Assembly: GCA_902763615.1 (NCBI GenBank)
Contig: CACWSX010000022.1
Location: forward strand, 1 to 53,196
Direction: 5' to 3'
From: an uncultured Prevotellaceae bacterium
GTDB taxonomy: Bacteria; Bacteroidota; Bacteroidia; Bacteroidales; Bacteroidaceae
Length of the DNA: 53,196 nucleotides
Shown: positions 1-7,601 of the stretch, one piece after another
Layout of the letters: each line of letters opens with the position of its first letter
How positions within the stretch are numbered: position 1 is the first letter of the stretch
Position numbers and translations under genes: made by a program
Notes under the pieces: generated by a model
Database searches by the model: none
What the model saw: only the letters and a program-made list of their open reading frames with translations
What the model was told of the DNA's origin: nothing

Positions 1-144
1 ATCGAATGACTTAACCTCAGAGAGACCCTGCTTAGCCAGAACGGTGGTGATAGCAGCAGTCAGAGTTGTCTTACCGTGGTCAACGTGACCGATAGTACCA
101 ATGTTTACGTGCGGTTTGGTACGCACAAATTGCTCTTTTGCCAT
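1..144 (-). CDS. tuf: Elongation factor Tu (N-terminal 48 residues, cut by window edge)
   Basis: EF-Tu is the GTPase that brings aminoacyl-tRNA to the ribosome. The ATG is at 144 on the minus strand. The 48 visible residues begin [16 protein letters not shown] and include the G1/P-loop [10 protein letters not shown] at residues 19-28, which is diagnostic. The gene continues past position 1. It lies just downstream of four tRNA genes read in the same direction, so it is probably transcribed with them from the promoter at 617-647. Confidence 0.97.
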   Translation of the reverse strand, partial: MAKEQFVRTKPHVNIGTIGHVDHGKTTLTAAITTVLAKQGLSEVKSFD

Positions 145-208
145 TTTTTAATTGTTTATTAAATTGTTTATAATTCTGAATTTACAGTTTCCTCCTTAAA
201 ATCAAGAG

Positions 209-280
<72 letters not shown>

Positions 281-290
281 ATGTCTTTTG

Positions 291-363
291 AGCGGAAAAC
301 GGGGCTCAAACCCGCGACCCCCAGCTTGGAAGGCTAGTGCTCTATCAACTGAGCTATTTCCGC
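291..363 (-). tRNA. tRNA-Gly (anticodon TCC)
   Basis: A 73-nt cloverleaf on the minus strand. The acceptor stem GCGGAAA pairs with TTTCCGC. The anticodon loop CTTCCAA gives TCC, and the T loop is GTTTGAGCC. It is the third tRNA of the tuf cluster. Confidence 0.95.
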
Positions 364-378
364 AATCACCCTTGAGTG

Positions 379-461
379 TGGGTGCTGATGGATTCGAACC
401 ACCGAAGTCGAAAGACAGCAGATTTACAGTCTGCCCCATTTGGCCACTCTGGAAAACACCC
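379..461 (-). tRNA. tRNA-Tyr (anticodon GTA)
   Basis: An 83-nt class II tRNA with a long variable arm. The acceptor stem GGGTGTT pairs with AGCACCC with one G-T pair. The anticodon stem CAGA/TCTG carries loop CTGTAAA, and the T loop is GTTCGAATC. It is the second tRNA of the tuf cluster. Confidence 0.95.
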
Positions 462-488
462 AAAATTGTTGTCCGAACTTGCTAGGAG

Positions 489-562
489 AGCCTCTTGTCG
501 GATTCGAACCAACGACCCCGAGATTACAAATCACGTGCTCTGGCCAACTGAGCTAAAGAGGC
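489..562 (-). tRNA. tRNA-Thr (anticodon TGT)
   Basis: A 74-nt cloverleaf. The acceptor stem GCCTCTT pairs with AAGAGGC. The anticodon loop TTTGTAA gives TGT, and the T loop is GTTCGAATC. It is the first tRNA of the Thr-Tyr-Gly-Thr-tuf unit. Confidence 0.95.
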
Positions 563-616
563 GTTTCTATACAGCCGCTCTCTGATTCAGATTTACGACC
601 TGTCGGAAAACGGCTG

Positions 617-647
617 CAAAGTTACTACTAATTTTTGAAATACCAAA
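617..647 (-). promoter_or_regulatory. Promoter of the tRNA-tuf operon
   Basis: On the minus strand a TTTG (-33 box, 647-644) is followed after 19 nt by TAACTTTG (-7 box, 624-617). This matches the Bacteroidetes TTTG / TAnnTTTG consensus. It lies about 55 nt upstream of the first tRNA. Confidence 0.75.
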
Positions 648-664
648 ACTTTTCTGGGATTTTT

Positions 665-964
665 TTATCTATCCCTTAATTTTTCCTTGAATTTCTGCAG
701 TTGGTTACGCATGCTATCAACGCAGAGATCGGTACTTTCCTCAAAGGTATCGCTCGTCTTCTCCACGAACAACGTATTTCCAGGTACCACGACCGACAGA
801 CTCACAGTCTTGTTGTCGGCAGTTGCAGGTTTCTCTACTTTCAACTGCACCTCTACCTTCTGTATATCCTCAAACGATTTTTCCAACTTGGCAACCTTCT
901 TTTCGATGAATGCCTGCAACTTCTCGGTAGTGTCGAAGTGAATCGACTTAATCTTAATGTCCAT
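665..964 (-). CDS. hpf: Ribosome hibernation-promoting factor, short HPF/RaiA type
   Basis: A 99-residue protein beginning MDIKIKSIHFDTTEKL, with the beta-alpha-beta-beta-beta-alpha pattern of the HPF/RaiA (S30AE) family. A central stretch reads VEVQLKVEKPATADNK, and the C-terminal helix is basic (LQKFKEKLRDR). There is no dimerisation domain, so this is the short form. The family binds the small ribosomal subunit and silences ribosomes in stationary phase or stress. It starts 36 nt after xerC on the same strand and is probably cotranscribed with xerC and rpsU. Confidence 0.9.
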   Translation of the reverse strand: MDIKIKSIHFDTTEKLQAFIEKKVAKLEKSFEDIQKVEVQLKVEKPATADNKTVSLSVVVPGNTLFVEKTSDTFEESTDLCVDSMRNQLQKFKEKLRDR

Positions 965-1000
965 AGTTACCTCCTATTTTAAGATAGTTATTAATTAGGA

Positions 1001-1879
1001 TCAGGCTCTGGGATGAGCCTCTTTATAAACTCGTTTCAACTGTTCGAACGTGGTGTGGGTGTATATCTCCGTCGTACTGACGCTCTCATGACCCAGCAGG
1101 TTCTTGATCTCCTCAAGACCGGCACCATTGTTCAGCATGGCCGTGGCAAAGGTATGACGAAGCACATGCGGCGAGCGCTTTTTCAAAGAGGTAACCGCCG
1201 ACAGATACTTCCGCACGATGCCGTAGACCTGATAATCGGCAATCCGCTCGCCCTTGTCACTCAAGAAGAGGGCCTCGCCCGTGCCACCGAACTGGGCGTC
1301 GCGCACCGCCATATAGTGGTGCAGCTCCGTTGCCAGCTCCTCGCCGAAGGGAATGATACGCTGTTTGTTGCGCTTACCGGTCACCTTCAACTGACCGCTC
1401 GCGAAGTCAACATCCCCGTCATTCAATCCTATCAGTTCCGAGCGTCGCAAGCCGGCCTCATAGAATAATAATATAATGGTACGCGCGCGCACGTTATCAT
1501 AATTATCATCCCACTTCAGATCATCGAGCAGCCTGTCCATTTCGCCTTCGCGAAGGAACTGCGGCAGGGGGTTCGACTTCTTGGGACCGGTCACGCAGTG
1601 GGCCGGATCACGCTCCACCAGCTTCCGCTTAAGGGCAAAGCGATAAAAGGAACGCAAGGCGCTCAACTTCTTATTGATCGTTGACGCGGTGTTTCCTTTA
1701 TCCATCAGACTCTCCATCCAATCGCGGATGAGATCGGTGTCTGCCGTTGCCAGCGAGAGTCCGCTATCCTTAAGTATGATATACGATTCGAACTCGTTTA
1801 AAGCCTCCTCGTATGTCTGCACAGTCTGCACGGAATGATTCCGCTCATAGCGCAGGTAGTTCAGAAACTGGTTTATCAT
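1001..1879 (-). CDS. xerC: Tyrosine recombinase, XerC/XerD type
   Basis: A 292-residue site-specific recombinase of the size of XerC/XerD, which resolve chromosome dimers at dif during division. It has an N-terminal SAM-like core-binding domain (about 1-85) and a catalytic domain (about 105-285). Visible catalytic residues are R145 (GLRRSEL), K169 (TGKRNK), H238 and R241 (HVLRH), H264 (LLGH) and nucleophile Y273 (EIYTH). It sits between hpf and rpsU, a housekeeping context and not an integrase next to an attachment site. XerC versus XerD cannot be settled from sequence alone. Confidence 0.9.
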   Translation of the reverse strand: MINQFLNYLRYERNHSVQTVQTYEEALNEFESYIILKDSGLSLATADTDLIRDWMESLMDKGNTASTINKKLSALRSFYRFALKRKLVERDPAHCVTGPKKSNPLPQFLREGEMDRLLDDLKWDDNYDNVRARTIILLFYEAGLRRSELIGLNDGDVDFASGQLKVTGKRNKQRIIPFGEELATELHHYMAVRDAQFGGTGEALFLSDKGERIADYQVYGIVRKYLSAVTSLKKRSPHVLRHTFATAMLNNGAGLEEIKNLLGHESVSTTEIYTHTTFEQLKRVYKEAHPRA

Positions 1880-1966
1880 TCTTTTGCCTTCAAAGGACTA
1901 TATCATCCTTTTCGGCTACGAATTTACGGAAAATTTTTGAGACTACCAAATTTTTAAGGAACTTTA

Positions 1967-2158
1967 TTATTCCTCGTTCGTGCGCAACTGCTGTACGTAG
2001 ATGGCATGCTCCATCTTAAGGCGCTTAAGTACAGAAGGTTTGTCGAACTGCTGACGGCGACGGAGTTCCTTCACCACGCCTGTCTTTTCAAACTTTCTCT
2101 TAAACTTCTTGAGGGCCTTTTCGATGTTCTCGCCTTCTTTTACTGGTACAATAATCAT
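1967..2158 (-). CDS. rpsU: 30S ribosomal protein S21
   Basis: A 63-residue protein starting MIIVPVKEGENIEKAL, with a basic middle (KKFKRKFEKTG) and ELRRRQQFDKPS, typical of bacterial S21. S21 sits near the anti-Shine-Dalgarno end of 16S rRNA. It is the first gene of a likely rpsU-xerC-hpf unit, with the promoter at 2228-2258. Confidence 0.95.
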   Translation of the reverse strand: MIIVPVKEGENIEKALKKFKRKFEKTGVVKELRRRQQFDKPSVLKRLKMEHAIYVQQLRTNEE

Positions 2159-2227
2159 TTGTCTTTTTGTTTTAAAATTTTATGTTAAACTTAACGCTTC
2201 GGACACAGGTGCCACGAAAAGCGGGTG

Positions 2228-2258
2228 CAAAATTACTACTTTTTTGCGAAACCGCCAA
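2228..2258 (-). promoter_or_regulatory. Promoter of rpsU-xerC-hpf
   Basis: On the minus strand TTG (2258-2256) is followed after 20 nt by TAATTTTG (2235-2228), matching the Bacteroidetes -33/-7 pattern. The start codon of rpsU is about 70 nt downstream. Confidence 0.7.
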
Positions 2259-2647
2259 GTTTTTTAGTCTATTTTTATTAAAGTAAAGGCAAAAATTTCA
2301 GAAAAGCAGACACGTGCAACCGTTTCTAAGAAACAATTTGCATTAATCTTCCGAAATCGCTTCTTTATTACAATCTTTTTTCGTAACTTTGGAAAGATTT
2401 GCAGGATTTCTTTGTATAAGGGCAGTTCGGGAGATTGAGGAATTTGAGGGTTACGGATAAGAGACCGTTCTGAATTCCACATTCTGCTATGAAATGCACT
2501 CAATGAACACCCGATGATGTGTCACCAGCCGTTTTATGACCCATCATCGGGTGCAAAGGTAATCATTCTTTCTGAAAGAACAAAATCTATTCACATCTTT
2601 TTCCTGGGCCTGTTCTCTTTTTATTTTCTACAGCCTTTCCTTTTTTA
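2259..2647. other. AT-rich intergenic stretch at the start of the accessory island
   Basis: About 390 bp separate the rpsU promoter from the first island gene. An open frame on the minus strand (2264-2503) has no recognisable features and poor composition. I see no tRNA, repeat or attachment-site duplication here. Confidence 0.5.
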
Positions 2648-3265
2648 CTATTTATTCATCTGTTGTTTATAAAAGTCCACCACTTCTCGCATTGACATGA
2701 TGTACATTTTGAGCCTCTTACCGTCGAGAGGTGTGCGACTGCCGTCCATCCAACTAAGTTCTTGAAACTGCATACAAAACTCTTCGTAGCCTATCTTGCC
2801 CTGCTGGTACCATAGCAACGCATCAGCATATACAGAGAAATAGAGGTTGCAGAACGGCTTGAAAAAGATGAAGTGCTCATCGTCCTCATACACCCTCTTG
2901 CAGAACTCCTCCACGACGGAAGGTACAAACACCTCATCGCTATATTCCTCTAACAACCTCTTATACTCCTTATACGTGTCGATGGACTCGTTCACCCTGT
3001 CGTCTGGCGTATCGAGGAAGTCCGCAGCCGAATGGTGTACGATGGTTATCTGGTTCATCATCTCCGTCTGGCGTTCTGCCTCCTGGTACGTCATCTGATG
3101 CTTGCTCATAGCCAACCGTCTGTAGTCCATCATCAGGTGATACTTGCCATACGTCAGCGTCAGTTTGCACGCCAGCGTAATGTCAAGACTGCGCTGGCGA
3201 TGAGGAGCAGACAAGCCTTGCTGTAGCCGTAAGTGGTTGAGTGTTTTCTCGGAGAAATAACTCAT
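2648..3265 (-). CDS. Hypothetical protein, 205 aa, helical
   Basis: Not recognised. The protein starts MSYFSEKTLNHLRLQQG. It looks soluble and largely helical, rich in Tyr, Met and charged residues, with aromatic patches such as HFIFFKPFCNLYF. There is no signal peptide and no membrane segment. It lies downstream of the RES-like gene on the same strand, separated by about 95 bp that contain a strong hairpin (3308-3349). No promoter consensus is visible in the gap, so it may be read through from the upstream cassette or have an atypical promoter. Confidence 0.7.
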   Translation of the reverse strand: MSYFSEKTLNHLRLQQGLSAPHRQRSLDITLACKLTLTYGKYHLMMDYRRLAMSKHQMTYQEAERQTEMMNQITIVHHSAADFLDTPDDRVNESIDTYKEYKRLLEEYSDEVFVPSVVEEFCKRVYEDDEHFIFFKPFCNLYFSVYADALLWYQQGKIGYEEFCMQFQELSWMDGSRTPLDGKRLKMYIMSMREVVDFYKQQMNK

Positions 3266-3307
3266 AACATTGATGGTATCTGTTATCAGTAATGTTTCAC
3301 GCTTTGG

Positions 3308-3349
3308 AGATTGGCGATGTCAAGATGACACTTCTGGCATCGCCAATCT
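3308..3349. terminator. Perfect 12-bp inverted repeat between two island genes
   Basis: AGATTGGCGATG (3308-3319) is repeated inverted as CATCGCCAATCT (3338-3349) with an 18-nt loop. It lacks a T tract on the minus strand, so it may be a rho-independent terminator of the RES-like gene, an mRNA-stabilising hairpin or a protein-binding site. Confidence 0.5.
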
Positions 3350-3360
3350 TAATCTAACCA

Positions 3361-4572
3361 TCACCTTACTTCATCTGGTGAAAGTTTTATTAGTTGGTTC
3401 TTCAAGGTGACGGAAAACAAGACTCTGCTCAGCGGAGTTATCTTTTCACTATTGACCAATTTCCAACCAGTAAATTCTCTTATTAAGCCAATGGTGACAG
3501 CCTTATCTAATGCAGCTATATCGCCTATTTGGTTCTCCTTAACCATGGTGTTCATATATTCTGCTAATCCGTTAAAAAGTTCGTCGTGATGAAAATTGAC
3601 GGCTTGGGTTAATGGCACCATCTCTGAACTTACCACCTTATCATCGGCATCAAGTATTTTTCCGCCCGTCAAATCAACACTGCGTCCAGTAGTGTCGAAA
3701 TACGTCGGCACAACGTCAATTATGGAACTCTCGTCAATAAAGGATGAATACCAAACGATTCTACCACCCTCATTGATTCCAATCTTCTCGTATTTTACAG
3801 ACCGCATATCTGGCGCCAATCGCCCTTTTATGACACATTCCAGTTCGAGGTACTTGTCAACAAATTCAGGCTTTAGGGCGATATTTACTTCCTCAGTGCC
3901 ACCTGCAGCAACACTTGGATAAGCAATGCCATCATAGTGAGGGCCAATATTATTCCCTGTATCGCCTATGGTAGGAACATTGATTGAATATATACAATTG
4001 GCGATAAATGAAGAACCAAGATATTTCCCAACTTCCTCGTCTAACATCATTATAGAACCCAACCGTTTCAAATATAGTCCCAGTTCACTATTTACGACAC
4101 TTGGGTCTGTGATTGAAAATGTACCATTAGGGTCATTGGCGGTGCTTATTCCACATGCTGGCACTGTGCGAAACAAATGTAGATTTGAGTTGGGCTTAAT
4201 TCTCCATTTCGCCATATATGCTTCGTCACCGATGTTGCTGTCTTTGCTTATCTCCTTGAAGTTGGTCTTCATATGTTCAGAAGCATAGAAGATTGACTGA
4301 CCTTCATAGTTTGCCCTCCCCATTTGGGGCTTCCCGATTTTGTTCAAGAATAGGGGAACGTAGGAAAATGTCGCAGGACTTGACAAATCCTCATTCAAGT
4401 CGACATCCTTTGCAAGTCGGCCACGATAAAGGAACGTTGAGCCATTGAAAACACACGGAGCGTTTAAGATAATCGGTATAGCCTTTCCCTTGTACTTGTT
4501 TTCAAACTCAGTTTTGCTAAGAGTTCTGGAATCACCAAGGACTCTATCAAGTATTTCTAAAAACCGTTTCAT
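3361..4572 (-). CDS. RES-domain-like protein (possible NAD+-degrading effector), 403 aa
   Basis: The N-terminal half carries the pattern of RES domains: YRGR at residues 49-52, GRAN at 85-88 followed by GQSIFYAS (91-98), and TNFKEI (103-108). A later part, DGIAYPSV followed by VNIAL, resembles the second half of RES proteins. RES proteins of Xre/RES toxin-antitoxin pairs cleave NAD+ using conserved Arg, Tyr and Glu. Candidates here are R50 or R52, Y96 and E107. At 403 residues it is much longer than RES toxins (about 150-230 aa), and no Xre-type antitoxin is adjacent. It starts 29 nt after the Mrr-like gene and is likely cotranscribed. The RES call is by eye and moderate. Confidence 0.55.
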   Translation of the reverse strand: MKRFLEILDRVLGDSRTLSKTEFENKYKGKAIPIILNAPCVFNGSTFLYRGRLAKDVDLNEDLSSPATFSYVPLFLNKIGKPQMGRANYEGQSIFYASEHMKTNFKEISKDSNIGDEAYMAKWRIKPNSNLHLFRTVPACGISTANDPNGTFSITDPSVVNSELGLYLKRLGSIMMLDEEVGKYLGSSFIANCIYSINVPTIGDTGNNIGPHYDGIAYPSVAAGGTEEVNIALKPEFVDKYLELECVIKGRLAPDMRSVKYEKIGINEGGRIVWYSSFIDESSIIDVVPTYFDTTGRSVDLTGGKILDADDKVVSSEMVPLTQAVNFHHDELFNGLAEYMNTMVKENQIGDIAALDKAVTIGLIREFTGWKLVNSEKITPLSRVLFSVTLKNQLIKLSPDEVR

Positions 4573-4601
4573 ACAATGTGGATTATCTCATTTATTTATC
4601 T

Positions 4602-5855
4602 CTATAACAAATTCTTTCCTATCAGTTTGCACAATTTGTATTTGTCAATTAAGACAAGATCAAATGAACAAGAAAGACTATCAGCATAGGCTAATGCGTC
4701 ATTAGTGAAGGTAGATGTTGTCACAAAGAACCCTGCTATTGCATTATTATAAGAGTGTAAAGCTCCCACAAATTTTTGTAATTCAGGGCGACCAACCTTT
4801 GTGCTGTCCCATCTTTTGGCCTGAAAATATATTTTCTTCTGCCCAAATTCGTCAAGTTCCAAGTAGCCGTCTATCCCGTTGTCGCGAGTTGAAGAAGTCA
4901 CAGAAGCTTTAAGTGGATGGAAGTCACCGTACTCCATTTTTAACATAAGGCTGCATACAAAAGACTCAAATGACTTCCATGATTGGTGCTTTATAACTTC
5001 AAGTATGTAATTCCGAATGTTCTCAATGGATGATTGAAAGTTAGAAATTGTGCTGTTTTCTGATTTGGGATACTCTTTTCTTTGAACAGCCTTTGGTACA
5101 TTTTCCTCACTTACGTCAGACTTACCGGCATCATCCATATCTTTCTTTACAATACTAAAAGACAAATGGGTCGTAGAATTATTAAAGCCGTGTTGTTTGA
5201 CAGGTTTGTAGTCAAATTTCAGGACACTTTTTCCGTCATCAAAAGCTTTGTTAATATGCTTTTGTGCAGATTTTAAGCAACGCTTATCAAAATCACAATA
5301 ATATGAGTAAGTAGAGGCCTCTAATTCCCTTTTTAATGTTTCTATGTCTATAATTATTTCCTTTTGGTTGATTCGGCTATATAAAGATAGGAACATAGGA
5401 ATGTCATATTTGCTGCCATCATTGGAAATGTATGGAATAAACCATGATTCCCAACATGAAACGACTTCTGATGACACTTCCAGTTGTATGATTGGACGGT
5501 ATTCACGTGCCAAACAGGTATAAAATGGAGAAGGTTCCCCTCCATTTACAGATACAATAGGAGTGCTCAATTTGGAATATGTCTCTTTTAGCCTCTCAGG
5601 GCTAAAACCACATTTGCTTAATCGAATACTAAATACGATTTTTTTACGAGTCTTATCTTCTTCATCATCTACTAAACATAAATAGTCTGTACTTTTTAAT
5701 TCTGTGATGGACGATACAGCCTGTGTATCCATTTGCTGATGTAGCAATGAATACATATAGTTAATCAAAAGAACATTTGACTTTTGCGATAAAAAGCTAT
5801 TTCCTAAAGAAATATAACGAATCGGATCAAATTGATTGTCAAAATGTTTGTACAT
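4602..5855 (-). CDS. Mrr-like restriction endonuclease with a large N-terminal region, 417 aa
   Basis: The C-terminal part (about 285-415) is a clear Mrr-type PD-(D/E)xK nuclease. SFESFV (295-300) contains E297, GIDGYLELD contains catalytic D329, and YFQAKRW gives Q345-A-K347. It is followed by VGRPELQKFVGAL and a GFFVTTSTFTNDALAYA block typical of Mrr domains. Such enzymes cut DNA, often modified DNA (type IV restriction). The first about 260 residues match nothing I know and could be the recognition or sensor part. The gene lies between a small unknown gene (43 nt upstream) and the RES-like gene, all on the minus strand. A defence role is inferred. Confidence 0.75.
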   Translation of the reverse strand: MYKHFDNQFDPIRYISLGNSFLSQKSNVLLINYMYSLLHQQMDTQAVSSITELKSTDYLCLVDDEEDKTRKKIVFSIRLSKCGFSPERLKETYSKLSTPIVSVNGGEPSPFYTCLAREYRPIIQLEVSSEVVSCWESWFIPYISNDGSKYDIPMFLSLYSRINQKEIIIDIETLKRELEASTYSYYCDFDKRCLKSAQKHINKAFDDGKSVLKFDYKPVKQHGFNNSTTHLSFSIVKKDMDDAGKSDVSEENVPKAVQRKEYPKSENSTISNFQSSIENIRNYILEVIKHQSWKSFESFVCSLMLKMEYGDFHPLKASVTSSTRDNGIDGYLELDEFGQKKIYFQAKRWDSTKVGRPELQKFVGALHSYNNAIAGFFVTTSTFTNDALAYADSLSCSFDLVLIDKYKLCKLIGKNLL

Positions 5856-5897
5856 AAAATAGGTGATGATAGTTCTGTTTATTATTTATAGTTCTTA

Positions 5898-6308
5898 TTA
5901 CAACTCATTTAATCCAAACTTTTGCATCATTTCTTTTCTGAACTTAACTAATTCGGCACTTTGCTTATCATTTCCTTTAGGATTAGCCACAATTTTGGCT
6001 GTCATACTCACTCCTTCAAAATTCTTATTTGGATAGTCAGGATAAATGACGCCCACTAACAAATCTTCACTGAACAATTCAGCAGATAATCTATGCTCAA
6101 AAGGTATCTCATAAAACTCGAGTCCTTCCTCTGTATAAAACAAGATGGAATTATCTTCATACCTTGCTTTTGCAAAAATGAAAATATAATGAGGAATCTC
6201 ATCTAATAAAATTGTCTCAATCCACAACCTTATAGATTCATCCACGTCTTTGTAGCTGATTACCACAGGGATTCCTGTAATCAGAACATTCTTTTTCATT
6301 CTTTCCAT
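5898..6308 (-). CDS. Hypothetical protein, first gene of the Mrr/RES cassette
   Basis: Not recognised. From ATG at 6308 the product is 136 aa, starting MERMKKNVLITGIPVV. A GTG at 6347 would add 13 residues and an ATG at 6299 would remove three. It is acidic and soluble, with alternating hydrophobic stretches (IETILLDEIPHYIFIFAKAR) suggesting an alpha/beta fold, and a charged C-terminus (KFRKEMMQKFGLNEL). It is led by a consensus promoter (6412-6441) and followed by the Mrr-like gene, so it may be a regulator, immunity factor or sensor of the cassette. That role is inference. Confidence 0.65.
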   Translation of the reverse strand: MERMKKNVLITGIPVVISYKDVDESIRLWIETILLDEIPHYIFIFAKARYEDNSILFYTEEGLEFYEIPFEHRLSAELFSEDLLVGVIYPDYPNKNFEGVSMTAKIVANPKGNDKQSAELVKFRKEMMQKFGLNEL

Positions 6309-6411
6309 TCTTTTATAATTATTAATGTACACGCTAGGCTCGTTCACTGCCGAAACGTAGCAACATGACGACAGATGCCTACTACTGCCGACTCTTGCGA
6401 TAATTGCGGTG

Positions 6412-6441
6412 CAAATATAAAGAAAAAAAAGGAATCGACAA
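6412..6441 (-). promoter_or_regulatory. Promoter of the small protein/Mrr/RES cassette
   Basis: On the minus strand TTG (6441-6439) and TATATTTG (6419-6412) are separated by 19 nt. The expected start site is about 100 nt upstream of the first start codon. Confidence 0.7.
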
Positions 6442-6458
6442 AATTTGCCTCATAATCG

Positions 6459-6505
6459 CTTCGCGTGCGCGCGTAACCCGTTTTATTACGCGTTCGCGTT
6501 AGAAG
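6459..6505. repeat. GC-rich imperfect inverted repeat in an AT-rich gap
   Basis: CTTCGCGTGCGCGCGTAA (6459-6476) faces TTACGCGTTCGCGTTAGAAG (6486-6505), an imperfect palindrome of about 18 bp per arm. It lies just upstream of the cassette promoter. It could be a terminator of the operon to its right or a regulator binding site. Confidence 0.5.
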
Positions 6506-6638
6506 TTTTCTCAATTATGCGCAAAGAATTACGGTTATTTAACAAAATTAAGTTTTATTATCAATGCAAATAACACAGAGAGGGTGTTGATTCCAAAGGT
6601 TATCAACGTTAGATTCAAATTGTCTCCGTAAGTTCAGT

Positions 6639-6907
6639 TCATTTGTTACAATGCCATTTCCATTTCATTCCACAACGATCGCATTTGTCATCACGCTCAA
6701 TAGTTGTGCCAGGTTTGGTAATCAAAAACTATTATGCGAACAATAGCACTCCACATTTTCATCAAATAAGTCATAGTTCGGAGAGCCGTAATTACTCCAA
6801 CGCTTTGTTACTTCTGGATTTCTGCTATTAGGAAAGCCAAATCTCACAGAGCTTAGAAATGAATATACAAAGAGTACAACAATTATAGCAATAACCCCTT
6901 TCTTCAT
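6639..6907 (-). pseudogene. Frameshifted small membrane-anchored Cys-rich protein
   Basis: The frame opening at 6907 encodes MKKGVIAIIVVLFVYSFLSS, a signal or membrane segment, and stops after CYCSHNSF. A one-base shift at a run of five T (about 6726-6730) continues sensibly as ITKPGTTIERDDKCDRCG and then MKWKWHCNK, to a stop at 6639. The joined product (about 89 aa) would have CxC and CxxC pairs suggestive of a metal site. Either a T was lost from a T6 run, or it is a sequencing indel, or the ribosome slips there. Family unknown. Confidence 0.5.
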
Positions 6908-6924
6908 GACTATTTTGTTCTTTA

Positions 6925-6954
6925 TGACTCACGGGGTTCTGTCCACGAGAGTCA
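6925..6954 (-). terminator. Hairpin after the zinc-ribbon gene
   Basis: TGACTC (6925-6930) pairs with GAGTCA (6949-6954), with further CG pairs inside. It lies between the zinc-ribbon gene and the frameshifted gene. No clear T tract follows. Confidence 0.35.
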
Positions 6955-6983
6955 CTAATTTCCATTTACACAGGTGATACAAT

Positions 6984-7550
6984 TTATAATAAAGCCAAAG
7001 CACCCAGCGTTAAACTGATACCAATAAGCACAATAATTGAGCAACCATTACCACTACCATTACCTCCACCTTCCACATAATCTTTCGCACAGATTTCGTC
7101 AACTGCATCTTTTGCTTCTGCCAAACCGCAGTTGTGGGTTTCTTTGTACCACTTAACCGTACTCAACTTACCTTGTGTTTTCACCATGTCAAGTATTTCA
7201 GCCTCTTCAGTAGTGGCACCAGTAGCATTTGAAGTATTCCTTACAACTTTAGCTTCGCCGGCTTTAAACTTCTTTCCGCATTTGAGACAAGTGATTTGTG
7301 TATCTCTACTTCCAATGGTGCCAGCAAGTAGTCCGATACCACCCGTTAAAACTACACCAGCAAGTGCTTTACCTCCGCTGAATCCTTTGTGTTCTGCGTG
7401 AAGTTCACGTGAGCCACATTTTGGACAGCATAGGTATTCCTCTTGCTGAGTTTTCTGAACTTGTGGATTCATAGGATTTCCACAATGAGGACAAGCAACG
7501 GCTTTGTCACTTATCTCTTTTCCGCATTCTGGACAACTAATCAATGCCAT
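6984..7550 (-). CDS. Zinc-ribbon protein with L7/L12-like motif and C-terminal membrane segment
   Basis: 188 residues. An N-terminal zinc ribbon (CPECGKEISDKAVACPHCG, about 6-24) is followed by a second Cys cluster (CCPKCGSREL, about 41-50) and CLKCGKKF (about 88-95), so two or three metal knuckles. Between them is a Gly-rich hydrophobic stretch (ALAGVVLTGGIGLLAG). Residues about 128-152 (LSTVKWYKETHNCGLAEAKD) resemble the C-terminal helix motif of ribosomal protein L7/L12, known from other membrane-anchored proteins. After a GGGNGSGNG linker a last hydrophobic segment would anchor it. It lies 51 nt downstream of the secreted-protein gene and is probably in the same operon. Function unknown. 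Confidence 0.7.
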   Translation of the reverse strand: MALISCPECGKEISDKAVACPHCGNPMNPQVQKTQQEEYLCCPKCGSRELHAEHKGFSGGKALAGVVLTGGIGLLAGTIGSRDTQITCLKCGKKFKAGEAKVVRNTSNATGATTEEAEILDMVKTQGKLSTVKWYKETHNCGLAEAKDAVDEICAKDYVEGGGNGSGNGCSIIVLIGISLTLGALALL

Positions 7551-7601
7551 AATTATAATGTTTAAGAATTATGCCCAAAAGAAATAATTTGTGTTTATAT
7601 A

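Noticed and set aside
1001-1879. Integrase of the accessory island
   Set aside because: The tyrosine recombinase sits in the rpsU-xerC-hpf housekeeping order and no attachment-site duplication was seen.
2264-2503. 79-codon frame on the minus strand after rpsU
   Set aside because: No motif, poor composition and it lies in AT-rich sequence directly covering the rpsU promoter region.
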